Positions 8,213 through 14,172 of a stretch of DNA of 14,172 nt are shown here, piece by piece (position 1 is the first letter of the stretch; each line of letters opens with the position of its first letter). The notes beneath the pieces are model-generated. The model was not told the DNA's origin. It saw only the letters and a list, made by a program, of their open reading frames with translations, and did not search any database. The stretch is from positions 1 through 14,172 of the forward strand of contig QMYD01000011.1 of NCBI GenBank assembly GCA_003662485.1, given 5' to 3'. The stretch comes from Candidatus Hecatellales archaeon. Its GTDB lineage: Archaea; Thermoproteota; Bathyarchaeia; Hecatellales; Hecatellaceae. The position numbers and the translations under genes are program-made.

Positions 8213-8446
8213 TTGGCTAGAGCCTTCACCCTGATAACGGTTAGGCCTGGAAGTGAGGAGAAGGTTATTGAGGTTATAAGGGGTATTGAGGGTGTGAAGC
8301 GTGTCTACAGGGTTTGCGGCCCCTACGACATTATAGCTGAAATAGAGACTGAGGAGCTTTCAGCCCTAAGGGAAATCGTTGAAAACAAGATTAGGAAGAT
8401 ACCTGAGAGCAGGTCCTCCCTAACCATGATAGTTTTGGAGGGCTAA
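8213..8446 (+). CDS. Stand-alone Lrp/AsnC ligand-binding (RAM) domain protein
   Basis: This is a 77-residue protein (80 if started at TTG 8204). It contains only the alpha/beta effector-binding domain of Lrp/AsnC regulators (RAM domain) and no helix-turn-helix. The pattern AFTLITVRPGSEEKVIEVI, then GVKRVYRVCGPYDIIAEIE (about 27-45) and the final TMIVLE strand are typical. Such small proteins are thought to bind amino acids and to assemble with full-length Lrp-type regulators or act as sensors. I prefer TTG 8213 because it gives the usual short leader before 'AFxLI', and because the TATA-like block is too close to 8204. Its stop codon overlaps that of the convergent KITE-like gene. The ligand is unknown. 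Confidence 0.85.
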   Translation: MARAFTLITVRPGSEEKVIEVIRGIEGVKRVYRVCGPYDIIAEIETEELSALREIVENKIRKIPESRSSLTMIVLEG

Positions 8447-9027
8447 GCCTCTCCCCTCCCCTTTTCAACCTCAGGCTCAGAAATGGTTAGAAGGGATTCG
8501 GTGAGAGCTTCTAAGTCAACTTCAGCCTTCGCCCTCCAACCCACCGTTAAAACCTCATTTTCATCCTCGTGGAGGTATCCAAGCCTGGTAAACTTGTCTA
8601 GGATGATGGAAACCCTCCAGGAGGGAAGCTTGGAGGCGAGAAGCCTTTCAACCTCGCTTCTAGAAGCCTTCCCCTGCTTAGATGCTAGGTAGGCAAGGGT
8701 GGCAGCTAAGGCGGCTAAGTCGTCTATCCTCCAGCCTGAAGCCTGAGCGTCAGCAGCTGGTAGAGGCCCCCTAAAGGTTACAAGGAAGCGGGCTCTGTCA
8801 AGCCTAGCCTCCTCATCCAGGGTTTCCCCAGAATCCTCATAGACGATTTTAACTTGGAGGCCTAACTTTTCGAGTTCTCCGTCAAGCATCCTAACGATTT
8901 TCATGTAGTTTTTGCCTAGGCTTCTCCGGAGCTCCCAGCCCTTCACCCCAGGCGTCCTATGCCTTTGGAGGAGGAGAAGCTGGGCTGCCCTCTTCAGCCT
9001 CCTAGCGTAGGAAGCTTCCTCAGCCAT
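8443..9027 (-). CDS. KITE-type tandem winged-helix SMC partner (ScpB/MAGE-Nse3-like)
   Basis: This is the last gene of the SMC operon, a 194-residue protein with two predicted winged helices. WHD1 (about 10-85) contains TPGVKGWELRRSLGKNYMKI and LEKLGLQVKIVYED. WHD2 (about 99-182) contains WRIDDLAALAATLAYLASKQ, a SRSEVERLL helix, DKFTRLGYLHED and TVGWRAKAEVDLEALTESLL. The second half echoes MAGE/Nse3 proteins: a hydrophobic helix, a short helix, a 'YL' strand, then an 'LWGPRAxAE'-like strand and helix. KITE proteins (ScpB, MukE, Nse1, Nse3) bind the kleisin centre. The ATG at 9027 has GGGAGG nine bases upstream and overlaps the kleisin stop (ATGGCTGA); a TTG at 9060 is also open but poorly preceded. 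The fold and role come from motifs and position. Confidence 0.78.
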   Translation of the reverse strand: MAEEASYARRLKRAAQLLLLQRHRTPGVKGWELRRSLGKNYMKIVRMLDGELEKLGLQVKIVYEDSGETLDEEARLDRARFLVTFRGPLPAADAQASGWRIDDLAALAATLAYLASKQGKASRSEVERLLASKLPSWRVSIILDKFTRLGYLHEDENEVLTVGWRAKAEVDLEALTESLLTISEPEVEKGRGEA

Positions 9028-9799
9028 GGCCTTCACCCTCCCTGTCCAGCGGGATGGCAAGCGAGTATTCGCCCCTAGGCTTTCCAGCAGTTTCAGGGGT
9101 TGGCTTAAGCTTAAGCTCTCCTGTAAGCCTGTCCTGGCTGAGGTGAACGTAGCCGTAGGTGGCTAGGAAGCTGACCAGGTAGGCTCTAGCCACAGTCTCC
9201 CTAAAGCTTCCAGCCCTAACAAAATTCCAGTAGGGGATTTCCCCTCCAGCCCTCTCCGCCTCAGCCTTAAGCTGCCTAAAGGTCTCCTCAAGCATCCCAC
9301 GAAAATCTTCACTTAGGCTTAGGCCAAGGCTTTTGAGAGCCTCCCCAGAGGCTTCAGCCTCGCCTTCCTTTAGGGCTGGGGGTTCGGGGAGGCGGCTTTT
9401 CGGTTTAAGCCTAACCCAGTAGGAGGCTGCCTCCCTAAGCCTCTCACCAGTTAAAAAATCTATTTTAACTGTGGGCCTCCAAGCCTTTAGAAATGCTTCC
9501 GCAAGCTGGGGGATGGTTAGCTCAGCAACCCTCTCCCTAACAGTTTCAGGGTCTAGGATTCTAAGCCTGCTCCTCGCCCTAACCCATTCGTCTTGGAGCT
9601 CCACTACTCTTGCAAGGCCTCTTAGGGCTTCCCCGTCAAGGGTTAGCTCTGAAGGTTTAACCCAGCCTGGGAGAAGCCTCCTTAAGACTTCAAGCTCCCC
9701 AGCCACATCCACCTCGAAGGGATTAAAGCCCTTAGCCTCCACCTCCCTGCAAAGGTGGATTATTCTTAGGATGCGCTCCTCAGCCTGACCGGGCTTCAC
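9020..9799 (-). CDS. Kleisin-like protein (ScpA/Nse4-like), SMC partner
   Basis: This is the middle gene of the SMC operon, 259 residues from the GTG at 9799. The N-terminal two-thirds is helical (EERILRIIHLCREVEAKGFN, then PFEVDVAGELEVLRRLL, LARVVELQDEWVRAR), as in the SMC-neck-binding part of kleisins. A Pro/Glu-rich linker lies at about 128-152. The C-terminal segment YWNFVRAGSFRETVARAYLV plus SFLATYGYVHLSQDRLTGEL (about 190-228) looks like a ScpA-type winged helix, which in kleisins caps the ATPase head. The frame is open to 9898, but those codons lie inside smc. GTG 9799 overlaps the smc end by 20 bases and has GGTGG six bases upstream. Kleisins diverge fast, so the assignment rests on size, the winged helix and gene order. 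Confidence 0.75.
   Translation of the reverse strand: MKPGQAEERILRIIHLCREVEAKGFNPFEVDVAGELEVLRRLLPGWVKPSELTLDGEALRGLARVVELQDEWVRARSRLRILDPETVRERVAELTIPQLAEAFLKAWRPTVKIDFLTGERLREAASYWVRLKPKSRLPEPPALKEGEAEASGEALKSLGLSLSEDFRGMLEETFRQLKAEAERAGGEIPYWNFVRAGSFRETVARAYLVSFLATYGYVHLSQDRLTGELKLKPTPETAGKPRGEYSLAIPLDREGEGHG
9037..9042 (-). promoter_or_regulatory. Ribosome binding site deciding the ATG start of the KITE-like gene
   Basis: On the minus strand this reads GGGAGG, nine bases before the ATG at 9027. The alternative TTG at 9060 lacks a comparable site. Confidence 0.7.
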
Positions 9800-11711
9800 C
9801 CTCAACCACCGCCACCTCAGACTTCCCCCCAACCTTCTGGACAACGATAACCCTGGCCTCCTCGTCGAAGATGGGGTGATGCCAGGGCGTAATGACAATA
9901 TATTGGGTTTCAGGATTCTCCCTCACGGTTTCAACGATAAGCCTCGCCACAGCCTCCCGATTCTTCGGGTCCATGTGCACATCAAACTCGTCGACTGCCC
10001 TTATCGGGGAGGCTACATGCTCCTGGAGGGCTAGGAGGAAAGCCATAATGGTGGTAGACCTTTCACCCCCACTCTGCGTGTAGGCGTCAAGTTTTACGGG
10101 TGGAGCTCCATGAAAGCCTACGGTTAGCTCCAAGCCTGCCTTCTCAAAGCTTTGGGGGTTAACCAGGCGGACCTCGCCTCTAGCCCCAATGGTTGAGAGC
10201 AGCCTCTGGTAGCTTTGATTTACCTTGGAGAGGACTTCTTCAAGCCTCCTAACCCAAACCTCCCTTCTAACATCTATTTCCTCTAGGAGCTTCCGCTTGT
10301 TCTCCTCGAGAACCACGATTTTACCCTTTAACTCCTCGTAAAGGCTTCTAAACTTCTCATAGAGTTTTTCCACCCTCCCCGAAACGTCGGAAAGTGTGGA
10401 AAGATGGATATTCACGGTTTTCAGTTCTTCAGCCACCTCCTGGGGGCTTCTGTCCGTGTAGACTCTAGGCCCAGCCTTCTCAGCTTCAACCCTCGCTATT
10501 TCAAGGTCCTCCCTAACCTTCTCCATTTCCCTGTATAGGCGTTTAAGCTCAGATTCTAGCTCTTTAAACTGGTATTCTAGAAGCTTTTCAGAGGCTCCAG
10601 CCTCCACCAGCCTGTCTCTAACCCCGTCAAGTTCAGCTTCAAGGTTTGTGAGAGCCTCTCTTACTTTTAGGGCTTTGGAGGCGAGAGCCTTAACCTTCTC
10701 CCTAAACTCCTCAGCCTGAGCTTTCAAGCTTTCAGGAAGCACTTCAAGCTTTCCGGCTAGTTTAAGCCAGCCTTCCCCTTCAGCCCTCTCCACTTCAACC
10801 CTTAAAAGTTCGAAGCTCTGGCTTTTCAGGGCTGCCTTCACCTTTTCGAAGTCTTCAAAGGTTTTCCTCTTGAAAACCCTGGCCTCCTCAAGCTTGGCGA
10901 AGGTTTTATCTAGCCTACGTTTCAGCCTTTCAGCCTCCTCCACCATCCTCTCTAGTTGAGCTTCAAGCTTTGAGACGTGGGCCCAGGCTAGTTCAACCTC
11001 AAGCCTTCTCCGCTGCTCGGCTAGCTGAAGCTTCCTCTGGTAGCGTTCATGCTGGGTCTTCCAGTAGGCAAGGTTTTCCTCAGCCTCCCTCAAAAGTTTT
11101 CCAACAGATTTCTCCTCGGAGAGGAGGCCTTCAAGCCTGGTTTGCGCTTCAAGCACCCTCTGCCTGTAGGGGTGAAGCCCCACTGCCTCCTCCACGAGTT
11201 GAAGCCTCTGCTCAGGGGGGATAAGCGTAAACTGCTCCACCATTCCCTGATGCATGATGATAAGCATGTTGTCGGGGTTAACTCCAAAGCTTGATAGTAG
11301 GCGTACTACATCCGCCTTGGCTACATGCCTATAATCGGCTTCAAACCAGTAGGTTCCATCCCTACGCAGGTAGCGGGTCAGCCTGAAAGTGTCTGAGGTT
11401 GAGGAGGGAATAGGTCTTCTACCCTTAACTGGCCTGTTATCGAAGAGAATGGTTATCCTCGCTGTTTCTTCGCCCCTCCTCACGAGGTCGCTAAGCCTTC
11501 TTGAGCGTTCGGTGTGAGCCTGGCCGAGAGCTACGGATAGGGCGAGGAGGATGGAGGATTTACCAGCCCCATTCGGCCCGCAGACGAGGTTTAAACCAGC
11601 CTTAAGCGGAATTCTCGCATACTCGTAGGACATGAAGTTTTCTAGGATTATCTCCTCTATGAGGGCTTTAGGTCTAGCCTCCTCAACCTTCCTTAACACT
11701 TTACTACTCAT
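9780..11711 (-). CDS. Short, apparently hinge-less SMC ATPase with Smc5/6-like motifs
   Basis: This 643-residue ABC-type SMC ATPase is the first gene of the SMC-kleisin-KITE operon. Walker A is GPNGAGKSS (45-53), followed by LSDLVRRGEETARI (73-86), recalling Smc5/6. The Q-loop is MHQGMVEQF (Gln155). Coiled coil spans about 185-305 and 328-500. Between them (about 306-328) there is only a short Gly-containing break, not the roughly 150-residue hinge of standard SMCs. There is no CxxC zinc hook (the only cysteine is C44), so it is not Rad50. The signature is TQSGGERS (545-552) and Walker B AVDEFD (572-577, Glu575). DVHMDPKNR follows, and ITP (608-610) replaces the switch histidine, as in Smc5/6. 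The start is ATG 11711. An alternative label is coalescin-type archaeal SMC-like protein. Confidence 0.9.
   Translation of the reverse strand: MSSKVLRKVEEARPKALIEEIILENFMSYEYARIPLKAGLNLVCGPNGAGKSSILLALSVALGQAHTERSRRLSDLVRRGEETARITILFDNRPVKGRRPIPSSTSDTFRLTRYLRRDGTYWFEADYRHVAKADVVRLLSSFGVNPDNMLIIMHQGMVEQFTLIPPEQRLQLVEEAVGLHPYRQRVLEAQTRLEGLLSEEKSVGKLLREAEENLAYWKTQHERYQRKLQLAEQRRRLEVELAWAHVSKLEAQLERMVEEAERLKRRLDKTFAKLEEARVFKRKTFEDFEKVKAALKSQSFELLRVEVERAEGEGWLKLAGKLEVLPESLKAQAEEFREKVKALASKALKVREALTNLEAELDGVRDRLVEAGASEKLLEYQFKELESELKRLYREMEKVREDLEIARVEAEKAGPRVYTDRSPQEVAEELKTVNIHLSTLSDVSGRVEKLYEKFRSLYEELKGKIVVLEENKRKLLEEIDVRREVWVRRLEEVLSKVNQSYQRLLSTIGARGEVRLVNPQSFEKAGLELTVGFHGAPPVKLDAYTQSGGERSTTIMAFLLALQEHVASPIRAVDEFDVHMDPKNREAVARLIVETVRENPETQYIVITPWHHPIFDEEARVIVVQKVGGKSEVAVVEGEARSG
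9806..9810 (-). promoter_or_regulatory. Ribosome binding site for the kleisin-like gene
   Basis: On the minus strand this reads GGTGG, six bases before the GTG at 9799. It supports a start inside the 3' end of smc rather than at the far-upstream ATG 9898. Confidence 0.5.
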
Positions 11712-11759
11712 TCACGTCACTGGGATTGTGGTTCTCTAAGGGGGGAGGAAGCCGGCTAA

Positions 11760-11766
11760 GATAAAG
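11760..11766 (-). promoter_or_regulatory. Candidate TATA box for the SMC operon
   Basis: On the minus strand this reads CTTTATC, about 48 bases before the smc ATG. It lies in the 90-base gap after truA, the only sizeable spacer in the minus-strand run from moaA to the KITE-like gene. It would give the SMC operon its own promoter with a leader of 20-25 bases. Confidence 0.35.
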
Positions 11767-11801
11767 GTTATTTCATTTTTAGGGTTGCCTAGTATGGAAG
11801 C

Positions 11802-12611
11802 CTACCCAGCCTTTTCCTCAAAAAGCTTTAAACAGTTCCTTAGCATTTCAAGCCTCGCCGCCTCCCAGGAAAGTTTTTCCCGAAGCCTCCTCACAGCTTC
11901 AAAGTCCACTTTGAAGGGGAAGCCATACTCGACTTCGAGTAGGATGAGGGGGGATGGAGGCGAGGGAGGAGAGGAAAACCTGTTGAAGCCCTCAGCCTTA
12001 AGCCGCTGGTAGAGTTCATCCAGCTTGAGGCCCTCAGCCCCAGCCTTGAGGAGAACGGTGGTGAGCCTCCTAACAAGGCCTCTCGTAAAGCTTTTAGCGG
12101 TAAAGGTGAGGGTGAGGAAGCCTCCTTGAAGGCTGACTTTTAAGGCTTCCAGAGGCCTAAAGCCGAATTCTAGGGCTTTCTCCGAGGTGAAGAGGGCTGA
12201 GGCTTCAACCATGGATTGGAGGCTTTCACCCCGGTAGGGGGAAACGTAAAGGTACCTTCTCCTCAAGGCCTCCCTCCTAGGATTGAAGGTTCGGGGAACC
12301 CTAGCCCAAGCCCAGGCTTGAATGCTTCCAGGCAGATGGGCATTCAGCCTTCCAACCGTAAAGCTCTCAGCCGTGTTAAAGGCTATGGTCTGCCCTAAAG
12401 CGCTTACGTCTCTATCTGTTCGGGAGGCAGCCTGAAAGTTTGCCTCCTCCACGCTGGCTATGAGGCCTGAGGCCTTTAAGGCTTCGATTAGGGTTCCCCC
12501 AATGGTTGGAAGCCCCTTCTGGGGTTGGAAGCCATGGTAGCCCCTACCATCATAGTAGACTTTTACAGCGTAGCGGGTTGGAGGCTTCAGCGGGTTAGGG
12601 CTCCCTTGCAT
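11802..12611 (-). CDS. truA: tRNA pseudouridine synthase A (TruA/Pus3 family)
   Basis: This enzyme converts uridine to pseudouridine in the tRNA anticodon stem-loop (positions 38-40 in characterised members). The 269-residue length is normal. Family motifs are KVYYDGRGYHGFQPQ (17-31), the catalytic aspartate motif SRTDRDVSALGQ (63-74, Asp66; the more common form is GRTDxGVHA), AFNPR-like TFNPRREALRRRYLY, and the C-terminal SFTRGLVRRLTTVLLKAG helix that closes the active site. The sequence from about residue 218 is Ser/Pro-rich (FSSPPSPPSP), a low-complexity linker. ATG 12611 overlaps moaB by 17 bases, so it is coupled to the molybdopterin genes, although the functions are unrelated. Confidence 0.95.
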   Translation of the reverse strand: MQGSPNPLKPPTRYAVKVYYDGRGYHGFQPQKGLPTIGGTLIEALKASGLIASVEEANFQAASRTDRDVSALGQTIAFNTAESFTVGRLNAHLPGSIQAWAWARVPRTFNPRREALRRRYLYVSPYRGESLQSMVEASALFTSEKALEFGFRPLEALKVSLQGGFLTLTFTAKSFTRGLVRRLTTVLLKAGAEGLKLDELYQRLKAEGFNRFSSPPSPPSPLILLEVEYGFPFKVDFEAVRRLREKLSWEAARLEMLRNCLKLFEEKAG

Positions 12612-13125
12612 GCTTAACCACGTGGCCTGCCTCTGGTAGGATCAGCTTTTCCAAGGCTAGCCGCACAGCGTTGGGGGAGCCTGGAAGGCAGAAGAGGGCC
12701 TTCCCCCTCACAACTCCTGCAAGCGTCCTCGTCATCATGGCGGGGGAGCCTATCTCCTGGAAGCTTAGGAAGCGGAAAAGCTCTCCAAAGCCTGGAAGCT
12801 GCTTTTCAAGGAAGCCTTCAAGGGCTTCAATGGTTACGTCGCTCGCCGTAATCCCCGTTCCACCCATGGTCACTATTACGTCGATCTCCTTGGAGTTCAG
12901 CCATTCCCCAACGATTTTCTTAAGCCTCTCCCCATCGTCGGGGATAAGCCTCCTATCAGCTATTCGGTGTCCAGCCTCCAAGAGCAGTTTTTCAGCTAGG
13001 TCTCCGCTCTCATCGGTGGGGTTGCCTCCAGCCTCAGCCTCCCTCGCCTTGGAGGTGCTAACGGTTAGGAGGGCGAAGGATAGGTGCAGGGGGGCTTCAG
13101 CCTTATGCTTCAGCGGAACACTCAT
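12595..13125 (-). CDS. moaB: Molybdopterin adenylyltransferase family protein (MoaB/MogA)
   Basis: This is the MoaB/MogA domain, which adenylates molybdopterin before molybdenum or tungsten insertion. At 176 residues it is the standard archaeal MoaB size. It has the nucleotide/pterin motif VTMGGTGITASDVTIEAL (85-102), the PGFGELFR stretch (111-118), SPAMMTRTLAGV (127-138) with the conserved Ser/Arg region, and LPGSPNAVRLAL (147-158). Asp96 in the GGTGIxxxD motif is intact. ATG 13125 overlaps the moaC stop by four bases (ATGA), which is strong evidence of one operon. In archaea the cofactor often serves tungsten enzymes, but no such enzyme is in view. Confidence 0.96.
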   Translation of the reverse strand: MSVPLKHKAEAPLHLSFALLTVSTSKAREAEAGGNPTDESGDLAEKLLLEAGHRIADRRLIPDDGERLKKIVGEWLNSKEIDVIVTMGGTGITASDVTIEALEGFLEKQLPGFGELFRFLSFQEIGSPAMMTRTLAGVVRGKALFCLPGSPNAVRLALEKLILPEAGHVVKHAREP

Positions 13126-13574
13126 CCTGAATCCTCCTTAAGCTTTCTAACCACCCTTACGCTCTGGATGAGGGTTTGAGGGTACTGGCCCTCCTCATCC
13201 TTCTCATAAGCCTTAACCATGTCCCAAATGTTTAGGAGGGCTACTGTAACCGCTGTTAGGGCTTCCATTTCCACCCCGGTTTGGGCTTGAGCCCTAACCA
13301 CCACTGAAACCCTAACTGTTGAATCATCTGGGAAATCATAGTCCACCTTCACGCTGGTTATGGGTATGGGATGGCATAAGGCTATGATCTTAGGGGTTTC
13401 CTTAGCTGCCAGAGTAGCCATAACCGAGGCTACGCTTAGTGGGTCGCCCTTCTCTACGAGGCCCTCCCTCACCAGCCTCAGGGTTTCAGGCTTAAGTTTG
13501 AGGAAGCCCTCTGCCACAGCCTCCCTAAGGATGGGGGGCTTACCGGAAATATCCACCATTCTAGGCTTATCCAA
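13122..13574 (-). CDS. moaC: Cyclic pyranopterin monophosphate synthase (MoaC)
   Basis: MoaC acts just after MoaA, converting 3',8-cyclo-7,8-dihydro-GTP to cyclic pyranopterin monophosphate. The protein is 150 residues and well conserved: MVDISGKP near the N-terminus, LCHPIPIT (66-73, catalytic region), GVEMEALTAVTVALLNIWDMVKA (100-122) and KDEEGQYPQT (125-134), typical of archaeal MoaC. The TTG at 13574 is supported by GGAGG eight bases upstream; an internal ATG at residue 6 is the alternative. It starts 30 bases after the moaA stop and overlaps moaB by four bases. Confidence 0.97.
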   Translation of the reverse strand: MDKPRMVDISGKPPILREAVAEGFLKLKPETLRLVREGLVEKGDPLSVASVMATLAAKETPKIIALCHPIPITSVKVDYDFPDDSTVRVSVVVRAQAQTGVEMEALTAVTVALLNIWDMVKAYEKDEEGQYPQTLIQSVRVVRKLKEDSG

Positions 13575-13582
13575 GATTTACG

Positions 13583-13587
13583 CCTCC
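13583..13587 (-). promoter_or_regulatory. Ribosome binding site deciding the TTG start of moaC
   Basis: On the minus strand this reads GGAGG, eight bases before the TTG at 13574. It favours the TTG over the ATG five codons further in. Confidence 0.65.
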
Positions 13588-13604
13588 AAAAATTTTCAGG
13601 TCTA

Positions 13605-14172
13605 CTACGGCCCCTTATAGTATGGCTCCCTAAGCATTACAGCCCTTCTTATCGCCTCCTTCAGTTCCTCAATGGGGGATGGATTGTGGAGGAGTGGGGC
13701 TACATCAACAAGGTTGTCGTTCCGCATGAGGCAGGGTTTAAGCTTTCCATCGGCTGTAACCCTCAGCCTCTTACAGTTTGCGCAAAACTCAGAGTTGTGG
13801 AAGGGTCTAACAAGCTCTATTCGAATCCTCCCATCCCTTAAATGGTAAACCTTCCTGTTGTGGAGGGGGCGAACCTCAACCTTGCAGGCCTCCTCTTTAA
13901 GCTTCTCCTCAAATCTGTCAAGGCTTAGATAGTAGCGGCTGTAAACCTCGCTTCCTAGGCCAGCTCTCTCCAGCTCGATGAGCTGGAGGATGAGGTTTCT
14001 CCCCTCGATGAAACTGGCTGCCAGCTTGATGTCCTCCTCGTTTAGGCCTCTTAAAACCACCATGTTGAGCTTTACGGGGGTTCAGCCTACCCTTTCCGCT
14101 TCTGCTATTCCCTCTAAAGCCTTTGGGAGGAGGGGTTTACCAGTTATCCTCTCGTATACGTGCTCCCTAAGC
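13605..14172 (-). CDS. moaA: GTP 3',8-cyclase (MoaA), partial and interrupted by an in-frame TGA
   Basis: MoaA is a radical-SAM enzyme that starts molybdopterin synthesis from GTP. Only the C-terminal part is in the window; the N-terminal radical-SAM CxxxCxxC lies beyond 14172. The C-terminal second iron-sulfur site is intact: FCANCKRLRVTADGKLKPCL has the CxxCx13C spacing (residues 94, 97 and 111 counted from the ATG at 14063). A 152-residue frame opens at that ATG. However, the same frame continues upstream to the window edge as LREHVYERITGKPLLPKA, then LEGIAEAERVG, a single TGA (14082-14084), then TPVKLNMVVLRG. That is continuous MoaA sequence, so the ATG is internal. The TGA replaces a residue that is Leu in many homologues. 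It may be a sequencing error, a recent null mutation or, less likely, recoding. Confidence 0.9.
14082..14084 (-). other. In-frame TGA inside moaA
   Basis: TGA lies between ...AERVG and TPVKLNMV... in a frame otherwise uninterrupted on both sides. TTA (Leu) to TGA would need one base change. No shift of frame occurs. Several genes here (pmbA, smc, kleisin-like, moaC) end in TGA, so this codon is normally a stop. Confidence 0.85.

Noticed and set aside
9800..9898. An N-terminal extension of the kleisin-like protein from ATG 9898
   Set aside because: It is Arg/Ser/Pro-rich out-of-frame translation of the conserved smc 3' end; GTG 9799 has a better ribosome binding site.
10970..11294. Plus-strand open frames opposite smc, and similar ones opposite tldD, pmbA, truA, moaB and moaC
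   Set aside because: They are low-complexity antisense shadows of well-conserved genes, with no family resemblance.
9780..11711. Rad50 or arcadin-type identity for the SMC protein
   Set aside because: There is no CxxC zinc hook, no Mre11 neighbour, and the signature and post-Walker B motifs resemble Smc5/6.
14082..14084. The moaA TGA as a selenocysteine codon
   Set aside because: MoaA has no known selenocysteine at this site, the expected residue is not Cys, TGA ends several genes here, and I saw no SECIS-like hairpin nearby.
1..14172. tRNA, rRNA, CRISPR, insertion sequence or phage elements
   Set aside because: No regularly spaced repeats, transposase-like proteins, terminal inverted repeats or tRNA-like cloverleafs with conserved TTC-loop sequences were seen.

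Overview
The window is archaeal chromosomal DNA of moderate GC, densely coding, with no mobile elements, CRISPR arrays or RNA genes that I can see. Cdc48/VAT ATPase, archaeal FEN1 with a PIP box, TATA-like AT blocks upstream of several genes, GGAGG-type ribosome binding sites and very frequent TTG starts all indicate Archaea. I lean towards the TACK/Thermoproteota side (Bathyarchaeia-like or relatives), but the lineage is inference only.

Layout. 1-3292 (+): the 3' part of a cdc48 gene that begins outside the window, a small winged-helix protein, and FEN1. 3297-7192 (-): an uncharacterised 138-residue protein, protein-L-isoaspartate methyltransferase, and a TldE/PmbA plus TldD pair. 7291-8446 (+): a divergent F420-0:glutamate-ligase (CofE)-like protein and a stand-alone Lrp/AsnC ligand-binding (RAM) domain. 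8443-11711 (-): an operon, read right to left, for a short SMC ATPase, a kleisin-like (ScpA-like) protein and a tandem winged-helix (KITE/ScpB/MAGE-like) protein. 11802-14172 (-): moaA (partial, interrupted by an in-frame TGA), moaC, moaB and truA.

The most interesting system is the SMC-kleisin-KITE operon. The 643-residue SMC has both ATPase half-sites but no recognisable hinge. Its C-terminal catalytic motifs (QSGGERS; PIRAVDEFDVHMDPKNR; ITP in place of the switch histidine) resemble eukaryotic Smc5 and Smc6 more than bacterial/archaeal Smc, condensin/cohesin or Rad50. The third gene resembles MAGE/Nse3 in its second winged helix. I read the operon as a compact archaeal Smc5/6-like complex; this is inference from motifs and gene order.

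The other clusters are conventional. Cdc48, the isoaspartate methyltransferase and TldD/TldE are all protein quality-control or processing functions. MoaA, MoaC and MoaB belong to molybdopterin/tungstopterin cofactor synthesis. No gene-free stretch exceeds 100 bases.
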